In this document: one piece after another, positions 24,902 to 33,310 of the stretch
How positions within the stretch are numbered: position 1 is the stretch's first letter
How the letters are laid out: each line of letters begins with the position of its first letter
From: an uncultured Eubacteriales bacterium
GTDB lineage: Bacteria; Bacillota; Clostridia; Christensenellales; Aristaeellaceae
Reading direction: 5' to 3'
NCBI GenBank assembly: GCA_900315585.1
Contig: OMZP01000017.1
Span: 1 to 43,807 of the forward strand
Length of the DNA: 43,807 nt
Made by a program: the position numbers and the translations under genes
The notes under the pieces: model-generated
Databases searched by the model: none
What the model saw: the letters and a program-made list of their open reading frames with translations, nothing else
Told to the model about the DNA's origin: nothing

Positions 24902-27751
24902 TCACACTCCCGTCAGCGGCGACGCGGAAAACATCTGCGTGCGCCGGTTGATCTCGCCGATGATCTGCTCCGCGGTCAGGCCGCCGTCCCCGCCGCGCCC
25001 GGACGACTGGATCGCCGCCACCAGCGCCGACGTCTGCGCGCCGATCACCGAGATGATCGTCTGGATCAGATCCTCGTTGTTGGCGTCCAGCGTGCCCTGC
25101 AGCTGCTCGTTGCTCCGGGCCAGCCGGGCCGAGGCCTCGTAGGGCGTCACCGCGCCGCTGGCCATGGCGGGCACGGCATACTCCACGCGACCCATGGCCG
25201 CCAGTCCGCCCACGTTCCCGATCGTCGCCACGATGGCGTTGGCACAGTTCGTCATGTGCCCCGCCAGATAGCGCCCCAGGGCGTTCACCGCCAGGCCCAT
25301 GCCGCTGACCACCGCGCTGTAGATCGCCTGGGCGATCTGGGAACGGTTCAGGATCTCGGTGCGCCCGTTGATGTGACCCACCACCTCCGGCCCGGCCTCG
25401 CCCGCCACGAACACCGTGCCGTGGGCCCTGGCCGTGCCGCCCGCGTAGTGGGGCGCGCCGGAGAGGGCCCGCGCCATGCCGCCGCGAACCACGCCGCCGC
25501 CCGCGAACCGGAGCATCCGGCCCGCCGCGGTGATCGCGCCGCCCATGCCCAGCTTCAGCACGCTGGCGATCTTGGCGGTCACCTCGTTGGCCTTGTCCAC
25601 CACCAGCTGCACCTTGGCCTGCACGCTGGTGCCCACATAGTCCTGCAGGCTGCTCCAGCCCCATCTCGCCAGCTGGGTCCACACCGTCAGATCGGTGCCC
25701 ACGAAGTTCTCCAGGCTGTACCAGCCCCACCTCGCCAGCTGGGTCCACACGGTCAAATCGGTGCCCACGAAGCTCTCCAGGCTGGTCCAGCCCCACTTCA
25801 TAAGCTCCGTCCACACGCTCACCCGGTCGCCGACAAAGTCCTGCACGCTGCTCCAGCCATTCCGGACAAGCCCGGTCCGCACGGTCACGGAATCCCCCAC
25901 GAATCCGGAGATCGTGGACCAGCCGAGGCGCTCCAGCGCAGTCTTCACGCTCAGGAAGTCGCCGACGAACTTCTCCAGGGTGCTCCAGCCGGACTTCACC
26001 AGCCCAGTGTGCACGGTCAGGCTGTTGCCCACGAACTGCTCCAGGCTGCTCCAGCCGTCCTTCAAAAGTCCGGTGTGCACGTTCACGGCCTCGCCCACGA
26101 AGTCGCCCACGCTCTTCCAGCCGTCCTTCAACAGCTTCACGTTCACGTTCGCCTGCACAGGCTTCTTCCCGCCCAGGTTCAGGCTGCCCAGCAGCCCGCC
26201 GATGCCGCCCAGCTTGCCCACGGCCTCCCTGAGCAGCGTCCACAGCTTCGAGGCGATGCCGTCCCAGTCCACCTCGTCCAGCGCCTTGCCCAGGCCCTCG
26301 AACAGGGCGTCCGAGTCGAAGCCCTGCAAGAAGCGGATGCCGAAGTCCAGCACGCCCTTGATCGTCCGATCCAGCCACTGGCCCAGGGCCTCCCAATCCA
26401 CCTTCTTCACCAGATTGTTCACGGCCACGGACAGCGCGTGCCCCGCCGATCCCCAGTCGAAGGTGGTCACCGCGGTCCGAAGCGCGCCCAGCGCGTCGCT
26501 CAGCCGCTCGCCGGCGAACGCGCCCACGGCAGCCCAGTCCATCTCCCCGATGAACCGGTTCACACCCTCCGCCAGCTTCAATGCCAGATCCGACCAGTCG
26601 ATCTCCGACAGCGTCTCGCCCAGGGTGCGCACCAGCCGCCCCATGCCCTCGGCCAGCTTGCCGCCGAATTGCTTCCAGTCGAAGGTGCCCACGGCGTTGG
26701 CCAGCACCACCAGCTTCGCCGTCAAAAGCCGCGCCAGCGTGTCGCCCAGCACGCCGAAGTCGATCTCCGCCACCGCGCCGTTCAGCGCCTGGCCGAGGGC
26801 CGCGCCCAGCCCCGCGAAGTTGATCCCGGTGAGCAGCCGGTTGGCCGAGCGCAGCAACGTGTCGATGCCGTCGCCCAGCGCGCCGCCCACGTCCTTCCAG
26901 CGGATGCCGTCCACCAGAGCGTTGAAGGCCGCGCAGATGCCGTCGATCACCTTGGTCACGCCCGCGCCCACGTTCTCCCAGCGGATCAGGGCCCGCGCCT
27001 TTTCGATGGCGCTGTTCAGCCCGAGCGCGATGGCCCGGCCCACGCCCTCGTAGTTCCCGGCCTCAAACAGGGCCTTCAACTGTTTGGCGAAGCGCAAAAT
27101 GCCCTCGTCCACCGGCAGCAGCGCCAGCTGCCCGGAGAGCTCCCGCAGCGCCCCGCCCAGGCCGCCGCTCCCGCCGGAAGTATCCTTCCTGTCCATCAGG
27201 ATGTCCAGCTCGTCAAAGCTGGCCAGCTGCCGCTTCAAAGCCCTGGCCGCCCCCGTGGATCGCTTCAAACTTCCGGCATAGGCCCGCTGGTCCCCGGTCG
27301 CCCGGATAAAGGCGTCCTGGCCGGTCAGCGCCGCCATGAACGAGCCCACGCTGTTCACGGCCCGCGCCAGCAGGTTCGTCAGCGTGGTCAGCGCCGGGGC
27401 CGCCGCCGTCACCATCGGTACGAAGGCGTCCCGCATGCTGCGCTTCAACGTGCCCAGCGACGCGCTCAGCCCGTTCATCCTCGTACGGGCTTCCTCCCAG
27501 GCCGCCGCCGTGTTCCCGAAGGCCCTAAGCTGTTCGTCCCGCAATTCTTCCACAGCCCGCACGCTCTTGCTCACGGCGCTGATGTAGCCCGCCGCTGTGG
27601 CCCGCAGCTGCCCGCCGATGCGCCTCGACGCGCCGTTCAGCGACCGCGCCGCGTCCGCCAGTCGCTTCGCGTCGTCCAGCCAGTCGCCTTCCCCGATCAG
27701 CCCGCCGGCCAGCCCGTCGATCACGATCGCGTCGCCCATCTTCCTCGCCAT
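24902..27751 (-). CDS. Phage tail tape-measure protein with 22-residue repeats
   Basis: The 949-residue protein sets tail length and passes through the tube during DNA entry. Its features are an N-terminal helical region, a hydrophobic stretch at about residues 105-150, a middle part with loosely repeated (I/F)DW...G..L units, eight tandem 22-residue repeats (about residues 539-714), and a C-terminal part with a GxAGGGVVRGG region and HYAGGTARAHGTVFVAGEAGPE. That last motif is typical of tape-measure proteins of Bacillota phages. AAGGAGG precedes the ATG. The frame is intact and no repeat element has entered it. Confidence 0.92.
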   Translation of the reverse strand: MARKMGDAIVIDGLAGGLIGEGDWLDDAKRLADAARSLNGASRRIGGQLRATAAGYISAVSKSVRAVEELRDEQLRAFGNTAAAWEEARTRMNGLSASLGTLKRSMRDAFVPMVTAAAPALTTLTNLLARAVNSVGSFMAALTGQDAFIRATGDQRAYAGSLKRSTGAARALKRQLASFDELDILMDRKDTSGGSGGLGGALRELSGQLALLPVDEGILRFAKQLKALFEAGNYEGVGRAIALGLNSAIEKARALIRWENVGAGVTKVIDGICAAFNALVDGIRWKDVGGALGDGIDTLLRSANRLLTGINFAGLGAALGQALNGAVAEIDFGVLGDTLARLLTAKLVVLANAVGTFDWKQFGGKLAEGMGRLVRTLGETLSEIDWSDLALKLAEGVNRFIGEMDWAAVGAFAGERLSDALGALRTAVTTFDWGSAGHALSVAVNNLVKKVDWEALGQWLDRTIKGVLDFGIRFLQGFDSDALFEGLGKALDEVDWDGIASKLWTLLREAVGKLGGIGGLLGSLNLGGKKPVQANVNVKLLKDGWKSVGDFVGEAVNVHTGLLKDGWSSLEQFVGNSLTVHTGLVKSGWSTLEKFVGDFLSVKTALERLGWSTISGFVGDSVTVRTGLVRNGWSSVQDFVGDRVSVWTELMKWGWTSLESFVGTDLTVWTQLARWGWYSLENFVGTDLTVWTQLARWGWSSLQDYVGTSVQAKVQLVVDKANEVTAKIASVLKLGMGGAITAAGRMLRFAGGGVVRGGMARALSGAPHYAGGTARAHGTVFVAGEAGPEVVGHINGRTEILNRSQIAQAIYSAVVSGMGLAVNALGRYLAGHMTNCANAIVATIGNVGGLAAMGRVEYAVPAMASGAVTPYEASARLARSNEQLQGTLDANNEDLIQTIISVIGAQTSALVAAIQSSGRGGDGGLTAEQIIGEINRRTQMFSASPLTGV
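25608..26135 (-). repeat. Eight 66-bp (22-residue) repeats inside the tape-measure gene
   Basis: Units follow the pattern L-x-K-x-G-W-x-S-(L/V)-x-x-F-V-G-(D/N/T)-x-(L/V)-(T/S)-V-x-T-x. Trp at position 6 and Phe-Val-Gly at 12-14 are almost invariant. The last units are the most alike (two share FVGTDLTVWTQLARWGW), suggesting recent duplication. The final unit is the most divergent. Confidence 0.85.
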
Positions 27752-27786
27752 AAAGCCCCTCCTTCCTCTTGATTATTCTCTCCTGC

Positions 27787-27970
27787 CTCCCCGTAGGGGC
27801 GGCGTTGCGCCGCCCGCCCTCTCCTGCCTTCCCCTTTGGGGAAGGTGTCGCGGCGCAGCCGTGACGGAAGAGGTCGCCTCTCCGTCTCCCCGTAGGGGCG
27901 GCGTTGCGCCGCCCGCCCTCTCCTGCCTTCCCCTTTGGGGAAGGTGGCGCCGCAGCGCCGGAAGAGGTCC
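27787..27970 (+). repeat. Repeat cluster D-A-D-A between tape measure and Gp15 genes
   Basis: Two tandem composites: family D (27787-27818) plus A (27827-27876, variable stem CGCGGC-GCA-GCCGTG), then D (27888-27918) plus A (27926-27970, stem GGCGCC-GCA-GCGCC). The last A copy ends 9 bases from the stop of the Gp15-type gene. Together they account for most of the 228-base gap. Confidence 0.88.
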
Positions 27971-27979
27971 TCGTTCCCT

Positions 27980-28537
27980 CTACCTCCCCAGCGCCGCCTC
28001 CAGCCGCTCCTTTTCCGCCTTCTCCGCGTCGCTCAGCCTGGGCTTCAACCGGCAGATCCCGACGTTCCTCCGCCAGAAATCCTGCTCCCACTTTTCCAGC
28101 TTCTCGCCCCTGGCCCGCTTCTGCCGCAGAGCCAGCACCGTTGCGTACACCGAATCCCGGATCTCCATGAAGAACCCCAGGAACGTCCACCAGTGCAGAA
28201 ACGCCGCGCTCCGCACCTCATAGCCCGCCACCCGGTTCACCGCCGGAAAGAGGATCGGCGCGTCCTGTTCCCAGTCCACCGTCCGCGTCCCACCCTTCGC
28301 CCCGGTCGCGCCGTGGTCGATGAAGGCCACCGCCGCCCGAAAGGCCTCCGGGTAGTCCGCCGTTTTCATCTCCGGAAAGTCCGCGTACAGGTTGTTGAGG
28401 CAGATATACGCCTTCTCCGCCTCCGTCAGCTCCGGGTCCTCGAAGGCCGCCAGGATGTTCAGGATCTCCCGGAAGTCAGCGCGGATCGCCCACTGCCTGC
28501 CCCCGACCTCCAGCGCCTCCGGCAGCCTGAAATCCAT
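27980..28537 (-). CDS. Phage Gp15-family protein (tail assembly)
   Basis: The 185-residue protein matches the Bacteriophage_Gp15 type: an N-terminal domain beginning MDFRLPEALEVGG, a central WEQDAPILFPAVNRVAGYEVR segment, LHWWTFLGFFMEI, and a basic C-terminal helix. Such proteins lie just before the tape-measure gene and are thought to chaperone tail assembly together with the preceding gene product, sometimes as a frameshift partner. Here the two genes are coupled by a TAATG overlap. The frame is intact. Confidence 0.82.
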   Translation of the reverse strand: MDFRLPEALEVGGRQWAIRADFREILNILAAFEDPELTEAEKAYICLNNLYADFPEMKTADYPEAFRAAVAFIDHGATGAKGGTRTVDWEQDAPILFPAVNRVAGYEVRSAAFLHWWTFLGFFMEIRDSVYATVLALRQKRARGEKLEKWEQDFWRRNVGICRLKPRLSDAEKAEKERLEAALGR

Positions 28538-28992
28538 TACTTCCCGCGCTCCGTCAGATACTGCTTCGCCCGGTCGGAGAACCTCGCGGTCTCCGCGTCA
28601 AACTGCCCGGAGATGTACTCGCCCACGGCCTTCAACACCGCCTCGCAGTAGAACGCGCCGCCCACGGGGCTGAAGGGGTGCATGTTCCCGAAGAACGCCC
28701 CCGCGGCGTCGCCGCCGAACAGCCCGTTCACAGCCTCGTACAGCTTTGCCTCCGCCGTCTTCAAGGCCTCGGCCTGCTTCGCCTCGTCCGCTTCCCCGGC
28801 GAAGCCCTTCAACGGCTCCGTGATCTCGTCGAAGCGGCTCACCATGTCGTTGTAGCGTTCGATGATGCCGATGTCCGTCGGATGGAAGTAGAACACGCCG
28901 ATCTCCTCGCCGTGAATGTTGTGTATCGGAACGCGCCGACTGCCGTCGTCCACGGTAATCGCCGCGATATTCTCAATCCTGTTTTCAGCCAT
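28537..28992 (-). CDS. Tail assembly chaperone
   Basis: The 151-residue protein (MAENRIENIAAITVDDGSRR) is acidic and helical, with the VFYFHPTDIGIIERYNDM region seen in gpG-like tail chaperones of Bacillota phages. It stands between the tail tube and the Gp15-type gene, and its TAA overlaps the next ATG. It would keep the tape measure in an assembly-ready state. AAGGAG precedes its ATG. The assignment rests on position and general similarity. Confidence 0.75.
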   Translation of the reverse strand: MAENRIENIAAITVDDGSRRVPIHNIHGEEIGVFYFHPTDIGIIERYNDMVSRFDEITEPLKGFAGEADEAKQAEALKTAEAKLYEAVNGLFGGDAAGAFFGNMHPFSPVGGAFYCEAVLKAVGEYISGQFDAETARFSDRAKQYLTERGK

Positions 28993-29024
28993 ACTGCTCT
29001 CCTTTCAAATCCAATCCTCCCCAG

Positions 29025-29253
29025 CCTTCCCCTTTAGGGGAAGGCGGCACAGCCGCAGGCTGTGACGGATGAGGTCGTTCTCCCCCCAGCCTTCCCCTTT
29101 AGGGGAAGGTGGCGCCGCAGCGCCGGAAGAGGTCGTCCCCCTCCCCCCCTGCCTCCCCTGTGTAAGGGGAGGTGCCAGCGCAGCTGGCGGAGGGGTTGTG
29201 TAGGGGCGGCGTTGCGCCGCCCGCCTTGCCTCTTCCCCACGAGGGGAGAGGGA
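29025..29253 (+). repeat. Repeat cluster A-A-B-D between chaperone and tail-tube genes
   Basis: A (29025-29077, stem GGCACAGCC-GCA-GGCTGTG), A (29090-29135, GGCGCC-GCA-GCGCC), B (29152-29198, GCCAGC-GCA-GCTGGC), D (29199-29225), and a degenerate family C hairpin (about 29230-29253). They explain nearly all of the 290-base gap. Confidence 0.88.
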
Positions 29254-29283
29254 TCTCCCCTTTTTCCCCCCCTCGCCTTCTCT

Positions 29284-29793
29284 TTAGTCCGCCACGAAGC
29301 TGGCCGGGGTGTCGCCGCTGGCGGGGGTGAACTTGCCCTTCACCTTGTCGCCCACATAGTTGACGGTGAACGGGATCTGGTAGCCGCTGGTGTCCCCGCC
29401 ATAGCTGGTGGGCACCACATAGCACTCCTGCTTGTAGGCCACGAACGTGCCGCTGGTGGTCCCCTCCTCCCAGAGGTGCACCTCCAGGGCGCTGGTCTTG
29501 CAGCCGTCGTCGGTGGCCTGGGTGTCCACGATCTGCTGCAGGCGCTCGAACAGCGCGTCGCCCACCTCCGCGTAGAACGGCTCGGCATCGGCGGTGATCT
29601 CATAGCCGTTGTGCACGAAGCTGTTGTTGCCCAGGATGTTCTTCTTCTTTTCGGTGTCGGGGTTCATCTCCACGTTGAACTCCTCCAGGTCCTTGCCCAC
29701 GCGATACCAGTTCGCGGTCTGGCCGCCGAAGCTGGCGTCCAGGAAGTGGGCCATGTACTTTCTCGCGATCTTGCCGGTGATGTTTTCAGACAT
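29284..29793 (-). CDS. Major tail tube protein
   Basis: The 169-residue protein (MSENITGKIARKYMAHFLDA) has the beta-rich composition and the WYRVGKDLEEFNVEMNPDTEKKKNILG segment characteristic of tail tube proteins of PBSX-like and siphovirus-type Bacillota phages. An ITADAEPFYAEVGDALFERL helix follows. The start at 29793 is preferred because GGAGG stands 8 bases upstream; an ATG six bases earlier is too close to it. A tube protein with a long tape measure and no contractile sheath suggests a non-contractile tail. Confidence 0.82.
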   Translation of the reverse strand: MSENITGKIARKYMAHFLDASFGGQTANWYRVGKDLEEFNVEMNPDTEKKKNILGNNSFVHNGYEITADAEPFYAEVGDALFERLQQIVDTQATDDGCKTSALEVHLWEEGTTSGTFVAYKQECYVVPTSYGGDTSGYQIPFTVNYVGDKVKGKFTPASGDTPASFVAD

Positions 29794-29809
29794 ATTCATA
29801 CCCTCCTGT

Positions 29810-30247
29810 TTAATGTTCCCTCTCGAATTCCACCCGCAGCTTCAGCCGATACCTCGCGGTCCCCGCGCCGAAGTCCACGGGCGCTGTGCTCAGCGACGGC
29901 AGGACCGCGGTCACGCGCCCGCCGTTCCAATCCGGCAGCGCCCCCGCCGCGCTCTGCGCCGTCATCCAATCCTCCGCCGCCTGCATCCTGCCCAGGTTCT
30001 CCAGGTTCCCCGCCTCGTCCGCGCTCCAGGGCAGACGGGCATCCAGCCAGTATTCCCGGCTCTGCCTGCGCCGGGGCGCCGCTTCGCCCAGGATGTTCTT
30101 GCGAACCCCGGCTTCCGTCGGAACGCACCCCAGCGACCAGTTCCCCGCCGCGTCGCCCAGGTAGTCCATCCCGAAGGCGCTCCCGACGATCGCCGGGCAG
30201 CCCATGAGCCAGGCCCGTAGCGCCTCGGCGTTGTTGATCTCAGGCAT
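29810..30247 (-). CDS. Tail terminator / minor head-tail protein
   Basis: The 145-residue protein begins MPEINNAEALRAWLMGCPAI and ends RYRLKLRVEFEREH. The FGMDYLGDAAGNWSLGCVPT and KNILGE segments are typical of the small protein encoded directly before the tail tube in Bacillota prophages, which caps the growing tail. The start follows GGAGGGAG. It lies 17 bases after the connector gene and 16 bases before the tube start. Confidence 0.72.
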   Translation of the reverse strand: MPEINNAEALRAWLMGCPAIVGSAFGMDYLGDAAGNWSLGCVPTEAGVRKNILGEAAPRRRQSREYWLDARLPWSADEAGNLENLGRMQAAEDWMTAQSAAGALPDWNGGRVTAVLPSLSTAPVDFGAGTARYRLKLRVEFEREH

Positions 30248-30264
30248 GCGCTCTCCCTCCTTCG

Positions 30265-30678
30265 CTACGCGCCCACGAGCCGCCAGTGGCCGCCGCGGGG
30301 CGCGCTTCGGTTGTCGGTCACGCCCAGCACGGTGAAGCACCCGTGAAAGGCCGCCTTCAGCGTCGCCGGGGTCCACCCGTCGCCCTCCACCGCGCCCTTC
30401 ACCACGATGTCGCCGCCCTGGATCGTGAACCGTCCCTCTCCATCCGCCTGTCGCCAGGCAATGGGATCCACATAGGCCTTGCCGCCAAAGTCCGCGTCCA
30501 CGGGGATCCGCACCGCGCACTCGTCCGCCGCCGCCAGTCCGCCCTTCGCGTCCAGGCCGCGCCGCACCCCGCCGAACCAGGAACAGCCCCGGATCACCGT
30601 CGGCACATACACGTGCCCGCCGGTGCCCGCGTCCCGCCGCGCGTTGAACAGCGTGATCGTCTCCTGACAGTGCTTCAT
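30265..30678 (-). CDS. Head-tail joining protein (stopper-like)
   Basis: The 137-residue protein (MKHCQETITLFNARRDAGTG) is beta rich. It contains CSWFGGVRRGLDAKGGLAAADECAVRIP in pieces typical of minor capsid or stopper proteins of Bacillota prophages (xxYxxGxxWRDxxGS-like body). Its ATG overlaps the preceding stop as ATGA. By position it bridges the connector ring and the tail terminator. No enzyme motif. Confidence 0.68.
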   Translation of the reverse strand: MKHCQETITLFNARRDAGTGGHVYVPTVIRGCSWFGGVRRGLDAKGGLAAADECAVRIPVDADFGGKAYVDPIAWRQADGEGRFTIQGGDIVVKGAVEGDGWTPATLKAAFHGCFTVLGVTDNRSAPRGGHWRLVGA

Positions 30679-31064
30679 GCTTCCACGCCTCCCGCGTAGG
30701 TCAGCGGCACGCCGCTTCCGTCCGTCACGCCCGCCAGCAGCTCCACGAGCTCCCGGTTCAGTGCCCGATTGACCGCCACGGCCCGCTCGTCCGCGCCCTG
30801 ATAGCTCTCCGAGTAGCCGTCCGTGGTGAACGAGGCCACCGCGCCGGAAGCGGCCATCTCCTCCGCGCCGCAGCCCCCGATCACCCCGATGGCGGACATC
30901 ATCGCGTCCTTCACGGCGTCAGGCGCCTCCTCCATGGTCCGAAGCCTTCCATAGGTCAGCGCGTCGATCCGTGCCTTCGCCCGGGCCGCGAGGCGTCTGA
31001 AATCCGCCTCGCCCAGCGTGCCGCCCCGCTCCAGATACTCCTCATAGCTCAGATACTCCGCCAT
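30675..31064 (-). CDS. Head-tail connector (adaptor) protein
   Basis: The 129-residue protein (MAEYLSYEEYLERGGTLGEA) is helical in its first 70 residues, with FRRLAARAKARIDALTYGRL, a pattern of gp6/gp15-like connectors that stack under the portal. A flexible GAVASFTTDGYSESYQG segment and a helical end follow; the SFTTDGYSESY motif is common in these connectors. The GGAGGAAG site precedes its ATG. It is the first gene after the major capsid gene, the usual place. Confidence 0.8.
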   Translation of the reverse strand: MAEYLSYEEYLERGGTLGEADFRRLAARAKARIDALTYGRLRTMEEAPDAVKDAMMSAIGVIGGCGAEEMAASGAVASFTTDGYSESYQGADERAVAVNRALNRELVELLAGVTDGSGVPLTYAGGVEA

Positions 31065-31081
31065 ACTCTTCCTCCCAAAAG

Positions 31082-31130
31082 CCTTCCCCCCTGGGGAAGG
31101 TGGCCCCGCGCAGCGGGGCCGGATGAGGTC
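31082..31130 (+). repeat. Single family A repeat between capsid and connector genes
   Basis: CCTTCCCC-cct-GGGGAAGG, stem GGCCCCGC-GCA-GCGGGGCC, end GGATGAGGTC. It fills about half of the gap. Confidence 0.85.
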
Positions 31131-31178
31131 GCCATGCGCCCATCCTCCCGCAAAAAGGGCATCTCACCGTCTCAATTC

Positions 31179-32072
31179 TCAGTTCGCCGCCGCGTTCACG
31201 ATGATCCCGCCCGCACGGTTGTTCAGTCGGAACGCGCCGTAGTAGTAGCGTTCATAGTACAGGTACTTGCCCTTGCTCTGGGCGGTGGGCTCGGACATCA
31301 TCGCCACCTCGTACTTCACCGGCGCGGCCACGGCCTCGGGGTCCACGATGATCATGTTGATCTGCACGGCCCCAGCGGCAGGCTCCCAGCCCTCGGCGAA
31401 GGTATAGGCCGACTTCATCAGCTCCACGGGCACCTCGCGGATGTTCACGCCGTCCAGGCGCGCCACATTGCGGTTCCATTCGCCGGCGCTGCCCATCACG
31501 TCCACATAGCGGTTGATGCCGGAGGCCTGCTTCAGCAGCCGATAGGTGGCCGGGGTCACGTAGGCCCACACCCGGTCGCGATTGGCGCGGGCGTTGGCCA
31601 GCGTCTCCAGGTAGTTGTCCCACTTCGTCAGAATGTTGCTCGCGGTCAGCGTCGTGGTGTCCGGCGTGACGAAGCTGTAGAGCTTGCTGGCCAGGTAGGC
31701 GTCCATCTCCGGCACCTTCTGCTGCTCGGTGAAGGCCTTGGTCACGTTGGCGATGGTCGCCACCATGTCGGTCTCATCCATGTCCATGGGGTCCACCAGG
31801 GTGTCCCACTCGCGGTCCATCTCCAGGCTCACGGCCTGCACGGTGTTGTTCCAGTTGCGGTTGAAGGTGCCCGTCACCTGGTCGCGGTCGGTGTTCCTCG
31901 CGCCGCTGGTGGTCAGGCTGGGAATGTACATCGTGCTGCCCATGCCGGGCTTGTACAGGTTGGCGTTGTTCGCACCCCAGATCTCCCCGAAGTAGGAGAT
32001 GTAGGGATAAGCGTCCGCCATGGCGCGGCTGTAGTCCGCCGCATAGTTCACGTTCTGCTTGGTAAATGCCAT
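31179..32072 (-). CDS. Major capsid protein
   Basis: The 297-residue protein starts MAFTKQNVNYAADYSRAMAD and contains PYISYFGEIWGANNANLY, an internal alpha/beta domain with WDNYLETLANARANRDRVWAYVTPATYRLL, and VKYEVAMMSEPTAQSKGKYLYYERYYYGAFRLNNRAGGI-type ending (given here in parts). This closing segment is typical of Bacillota prophage capsid proteins with a HK97-like fold. A GAGAGGATG site lies before the ATG at 32072; the longer frame would include repeat DNA. The frame is complete. Confidence 0.88.
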   Translation of the reverse strand: MAFTKQNVNYAADYSRAMADAYPYISYFGEIWGANNANLYKPGMGSTMYIPSLTTSGARNTDRDQVTGTFNRNWNNTVQAVSLEMDREWDTLVDPMDMDETDMVATIANVTKAFTEQQKVPEMDAYLASKLYSFVTPDTTTLTASNILTKWDNYLETLANARANRDRVWAYVTPATYRLLKQASGINRYVDVMGSAGEWNRNVARLDGVNIREVPVELMKSAYTFAEGWEPAAGAVQINMIIVDPEAVAAPVKYEVAMMSEPTAQSKGKYLYYERYYYGAFRLNNRAGGIIVNAAAN

Positions 32073-32167
32073 ACAAACATCCTCTCTTTCCTCTATTTCC
32101 AGGCGGCCTCCGCCGCACATGGACCCAATCAATCACCCTCGACCTTCCCCCGCAATCGCTTCCCCAG

Positions 32168-32450
32168 CCTTCCCTTTCAGGGGAAGGTGGCTGGCCGCAG
32201 GCCAGACGGATGAGGTCGTTCTCCCTATCCCCCAGCCTTCCCCTTTAGGGGAAGGTGTCGCGGCGCAGCCGTGACGGATGAGGTCGCTTCCCCGTCCCCA
32301 GCCTCCCCTGTGTAAGGGGAGGTGCCTGCGCAGCAGGCGGAGGGGTTGTATATGGGCTCCTCAGCCTCCCCCTTGTAGGGGCGGCGTTGCGCCGCCCGCC
32401 CCTTGCCTTCCCCTCTGGGGAAGGTGGCGCCGCAGCGCCGGAAGAGGTCC
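32168..32450 (+). repeat. Repeat cluster A-A-B-D-A between scaffold and capsid genes
   Basis: A (32168-32220, stem GGCTGGCC-GCA-GGCCAG), A (32236-32286, CGCGGC-GCA-GCCGTG), B (32302-32348, GCCTGC-GCA-GCAGGC), D (32374-32400), A (32406-32450, GGCGCC-GCA-GCGCC). It is the largest cluster inside the phage element and occupies most of the 393-base gap. Confidence 0.9.
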
Positions 32451-32465
32451 TCGCCTCCCCGTCCC

Positions 32466-33053
32466 CTATCGCCTCGGTCCAAACCCCCAGGCCAGGCTGA
32501 ACTGCTCCGCCGCGCCGATGGCGCCCCTCGGCATGCTCCCGCGCACAGGTCCGCCGAACCTCGGCATCCGCGTTCCGGTCTCCTCATCCACGAAGAACTC
32601 CTCGTATTCCTCGCGGATGGCCTCCAGCTGTTCCGCCACAGGCCGCGCCCCCGGCCCCAGATCCAGCATCTGATACACCTGCTCCCGGAACTTCGGCTTC
32701 ACGCTCTCGAAGGCCTCGCCGCCGATGGCCCGCAGCATGTCCCGCTCCGCCGCCACCTTCCGATAGGCCTCGCCGTCCACGCCCTCCAGCGCGGCGGCCA
32801 CCGCCTCCTCCACGCGCCTCGCGGCCTCCTTCTCAGTCACCATGCCTTCCACGGCCGCCTCGATGCGCTTCCGGGCTTCTTCCTCTGTCACCATCCCCTG
32901 GACAGCCTCCCCGACGCGCTTCTGCGCCTCTTCCTCGCTCACCATGCCCTCCACGGCCGCCTTCATCGCCGCCTCGTGCGCCTCCAGCACGGTCTCGCGC
33001 TCATTCTCCGGCACGCCGTGCGCCTCCAAAAACGCCCTGTCAAACTCCGCCAT
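32466..33053 (-). CDS. Capsid scaffolding protein
   Basis: The 195-residue protein starts MAEFDRAFLEAHGVPENERE. It is highly charged and helical, with three tandem acidic-basic units of about 20 residues built on VEGMV(S/T)E(E/K)EA(Q/R)(K/R)R(V/I). A C-terminal RMPRFGGPVRGSMPRG segment ends with basic residues that would bind the capsid shell. This is the general design of phage scaffolds, and the position between portal and capsid fits. ATG 33053 is chosen for its distance from GGGAGG; two ATGs lie upstream. Confidence 0.78.
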   Translation of the reverse strand: MAEFDRAFLEAHGVPENERETVLEAHEAAMKAAVEGMVSEEEAQKRVGEAVQGMVTEEEARKRIEAAVEGMVTEKEAARRVEEAVAAALEGVDGEAYRKVAAERDMLRAIGGEAFESVKPKFREQVYQMLDLGPGARPVAEQLEAIREEYEEFFVDEETGTRMPRFGGPVRGSMPRGAIGAAEQFSLAWGFGPRR

Positions 33054-33130
33054 GTCCATTCCTCCCATCTCTTTTCCTTATCCAAAAGCCTTCCCTGTCA
33101 AGCCGAATGACGTCCTCATCTTTCTCCCAG

Positions 33131-33256
33131 CCTTCCCCTCTGGGGAAGGTGTCGCGGCGCAGCCGTGACGGATGAGGTCGTCCCCCGCCTCCCCTCCGTA
33201 GGGGGCGTTGCGCCGCCCGCCTTATCCCTTGTCTCGCCCCCGTGAGGGCAGAGAGG
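33131..33256 (+). repeat. Repeat cluster A-D and partial C between portal and scaffold genes
   Basis: A (33131-33180, stem CGCGGC-GCA-GCCGTG), a shortened D (33188-33221) and a degenerate C hairpin (33231-33256, ctcgcccccgtgagggcaga). Confidence 0.85.
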
Positions 33257-33310
33257 TCGCCTCCCCCATCTCCCCAGCCAGTCACCCACGACCGACGGTT
33301 TCCAACGCCC

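Noticed and set aside
24872..27772. 966-residue plus-strand frame opposite the tape measure
   Set aside because: It mirrors the tape-measure frame; the repeated segments come from its 22-residue repeats.
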